From positions 1-13,356 of the forward strand of contig URGY01000033.1 in assembly GCA_900547505.1 (NCBI GenBank): a stretch of 13,356 nucleotides of DNA, read 5' to 3'. The stretch comes from an uncultured Collinsella sp. Lineage in GTDB: Bacteria; Actinomycetota; Coriobacteriia; Coriobacteriales; Coriobacteriaceae. The notes beneath the pieces were generated by a model. That model ran no database searches. It saw only the letters and a list, made by a program, of their open reading frames with translations, and was not told the origin of the DNA. The position numbers were made by a program, and so were the translations under genes. Positions 12,491 through 13,356 of this stretch are shown here, one piece after another. The first letter of the stretch is position 1; each line of letters starts with the position of its first letter.

Positions 12491-13210
12491 ATGCCTGCAC
12501 CTAAAAATGCACCGCTTTACCAGCAGATTTACGACGAAATCAAGGATGCGATCGAGAAAGGTGTTTATGCACCCAAGGAGCGTATTCCGTCCGAGCTTGA
12601 GCTAGCCGAGCAGTACGACGTGAGCCGCATTACGGTGCGCCGCGCCGTCGAGGAGCTGTGCTCCGATGGCTACCTGGTTAAGCAGCAGGGCCGTGGCACC
12701 TTTGTCTCCACGCCGCACATCAACCGCCAGTTCCACGCCTCGACGCTGCAGACGTTTACCGCGCTGTGTGCCGATAATGGCATGAAGGCGGGCGCACATG
12801 TGGTCGATCGCCAGATTGTGCCGGCACGTCAAAACGAGATGGAGTTCTTTGGCCTGCAGAAGGACGCGCTGCTGCTGCATATTAAGCGCGTGCGTACAGC
12901 CGACGGCGAGCCCATCTTTGAGGAGAACATCTTTGTGCCGTTTGACGCCTACCGTGAGCTGTTGACGGCCGATCTTGAAGACAAGTCGATTTTTGCCGAG
13001 GTCGAGCGTGTTGGCGGAACGCCGATTGTCTCGGTTGGCTACCGCACGGTCGAGGCCGTTCGTGCCAATACCGAGCAGGCGGCCGAGCTGGGCATTGCTC
13101 CGCACGATCCGCTGCTCAACCTGCGTGCCGGCTTCACGGGCCCCAATGGCGAGCCGGTCCTGATGGGTAAGCAGTACTACGTGGGATCGCGCTACGTTAT
13201 GGTCATGTAG
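12491..13210 (+). CDS. GntR/HutC-family regulator with UTRA sensor domain (second)
   Basis: This 239-aa regulator has an N-terminal winged helix (about residues 8-73: YQQIYDEIKDAIEKGVY, then IPSELELAEQYDVSRITVRR, ending QGRGTFV) and a C-terminal UTRA ligand domain (about 85-232). It ends with GEPVLMGKQYYVGSRYVMVM. It resembles the first regulator in architecture but diverges in sequence. Its upstream region carries CGTTATATAC, shared with the DMT and PTS promoters, so it is the best candidate to control the PTS-deglycase operon, with a sugar-amine phosphate as possible inducer. The ribosome binding site is weak (AAGAG at 12478-12482), fitting low-level repressor expression. Control by this rather than the first GntR is inference. 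Confidence 0.9.
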   Translation: MPAPKNAPLYQQIYDEIKDAIEKGVYAPKERIPSELELAEQYDVSRITVRRAVEELCSDGYLVKQQGRGTFVSTPHINRQFHASTLQTFTALCADNGMKAGAHVVDRQIVPARQNEMEFFGLQKDALLLHIKRVRTADGEPIFEENIFVPFDAYRELLTADLEDKSIFAEVERVGGTPIVSVGYRTVEAVRANTEQAAELGIAPHDPLLNLRAGFTGPNGEPVLMGKQYYVGSRYVMVM

Positions 13211-13217
13211 GGTTGGT

Positions 13218-13241
13218 TCCGCCGTTCTAACGAACGGCGGA
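13218..13241. terminator. Hairpin after the second GntR gene (possibly bidirectional)
   Basis: TCCGCCGTTC (13218-13227) pairs perfectly with GAACGGCGGA (13232-13241) around a TAAC loop, 8 bp after the stop codon. There is no U tract on the plus strand. It would serve both genes if the minus-strand fragment downstream is real. Confidence 0.6.
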
Positions 13242-13282
13242 CCGGTCGACGCCGCAAACGCCCCTAAGCGGCAATCTGACGT

Positions 13283-13356
13283 TCAATCGTCGGTCGCGTA
13301 CAAAAGTGGCTCTTCGGTGGTTTCTGTGGGAGAGATTCCGGCATAGGCCCAGCTCA
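13283..13356 (-). CDS. Possible 3' end of a convergent gene cut by the window edge
   Basis: On the minus strand a frame open from the window edge ends at TGA (13285-13283). It encodes 23 residues, SWAYAGISPTE followed by TTEEPLLYATDD, with GC-rich synonymous choices like the neighbours. It is too short for family assignment and may be chance. Confidence 0.35.
   Translation of the reverse strand, partial: SWAYAGISPTETTEEPLLYATDD

Noticed and set aside
1..13356. CRISPR array, tRNA or rRNA genes
   Set aside because: No regularly spaced direct repeats, cloverleaf sequences or rRNA-like stretches were seen. The repeats present are dispersed hairpins.

Overview
The window is a high-GC (roughly 60%) bacterial segment with dense genes, strong GGAGG-type ribosome binding sites and a carbohydrate-uptake locus. 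Gene content and style fit a gut Coriobacteriia species, most likely Collinsella. This is inferred from the proteins as read by eye, not from a search. The first 48 bases are not genomic: they are an Illumina Nextera i7 adapter with its barcode and the Tn5 mosaic end, so the window begins at a contig edge.

Layout. Positions 50-217 are the 3' end of an unidentified gene. Then come a PAP2-family membrane phosphatase (298-1161), a threonine-aldolase-type PLP enzyme (1207-2232) and a GNAT acetyltransferase (2310-2900). The last is convergent with a GntR/UTRA regulator (2922-3644, minus), and both stop codons lie inside a small hairpin repeat. The regulator is divergent from a SIS-domain sugar-phosphate deglycase (3850-4842). 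Their 205-bp intergenic region carries an array of TGTAT half-sites. A palindromic repeat and a second hairpin precede an EamA/DMT exporter (5074-6156). The main operon follows: a fused mannose-class PTS EIIA-EIIB (6340-7263), EIIC (7300-8094), EIID (8108-8941) and a second SIS deglycase (9140-10123), closed by a clear intrinsic terminator. Downstream are a HAD sugar phosphatase/mutase-like protein (10280-10909), a 354-bp gap with a 119-bp inverted-repeat element, a YitT-family membrane protein (11264-12271), a second GntR/UTRA regulator (12491-13210), and the possible 3' end of a minus-strand gene.

How the genes may work together. A mannose-family PTS would import and phosphorylate a substrate. 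Two FrlB/GfrF-like SIS proteins, each keeping the Glu...His pair used by GlmS/FraB-type enzymes, would then split a 6-phosphorylated Amadori (sugar-amine) compound into a sugar phosphate and an amine or amino acid. The DMT transporter could export the freed amine. Two GntR/UTRA regulators with related candidate operators probably control the set. The substrate is not proven by the sequence; fructoselysine or glucoselysine-type Amadori products are the best guess. Amadori-product use has been reported for Collinsella intestinalis.

The intergenic spaces are rich in short hairpin repeats of several families. Many carry a GGGAC core next to one stem arm, as expected of REP-like elements mobilised in trans.
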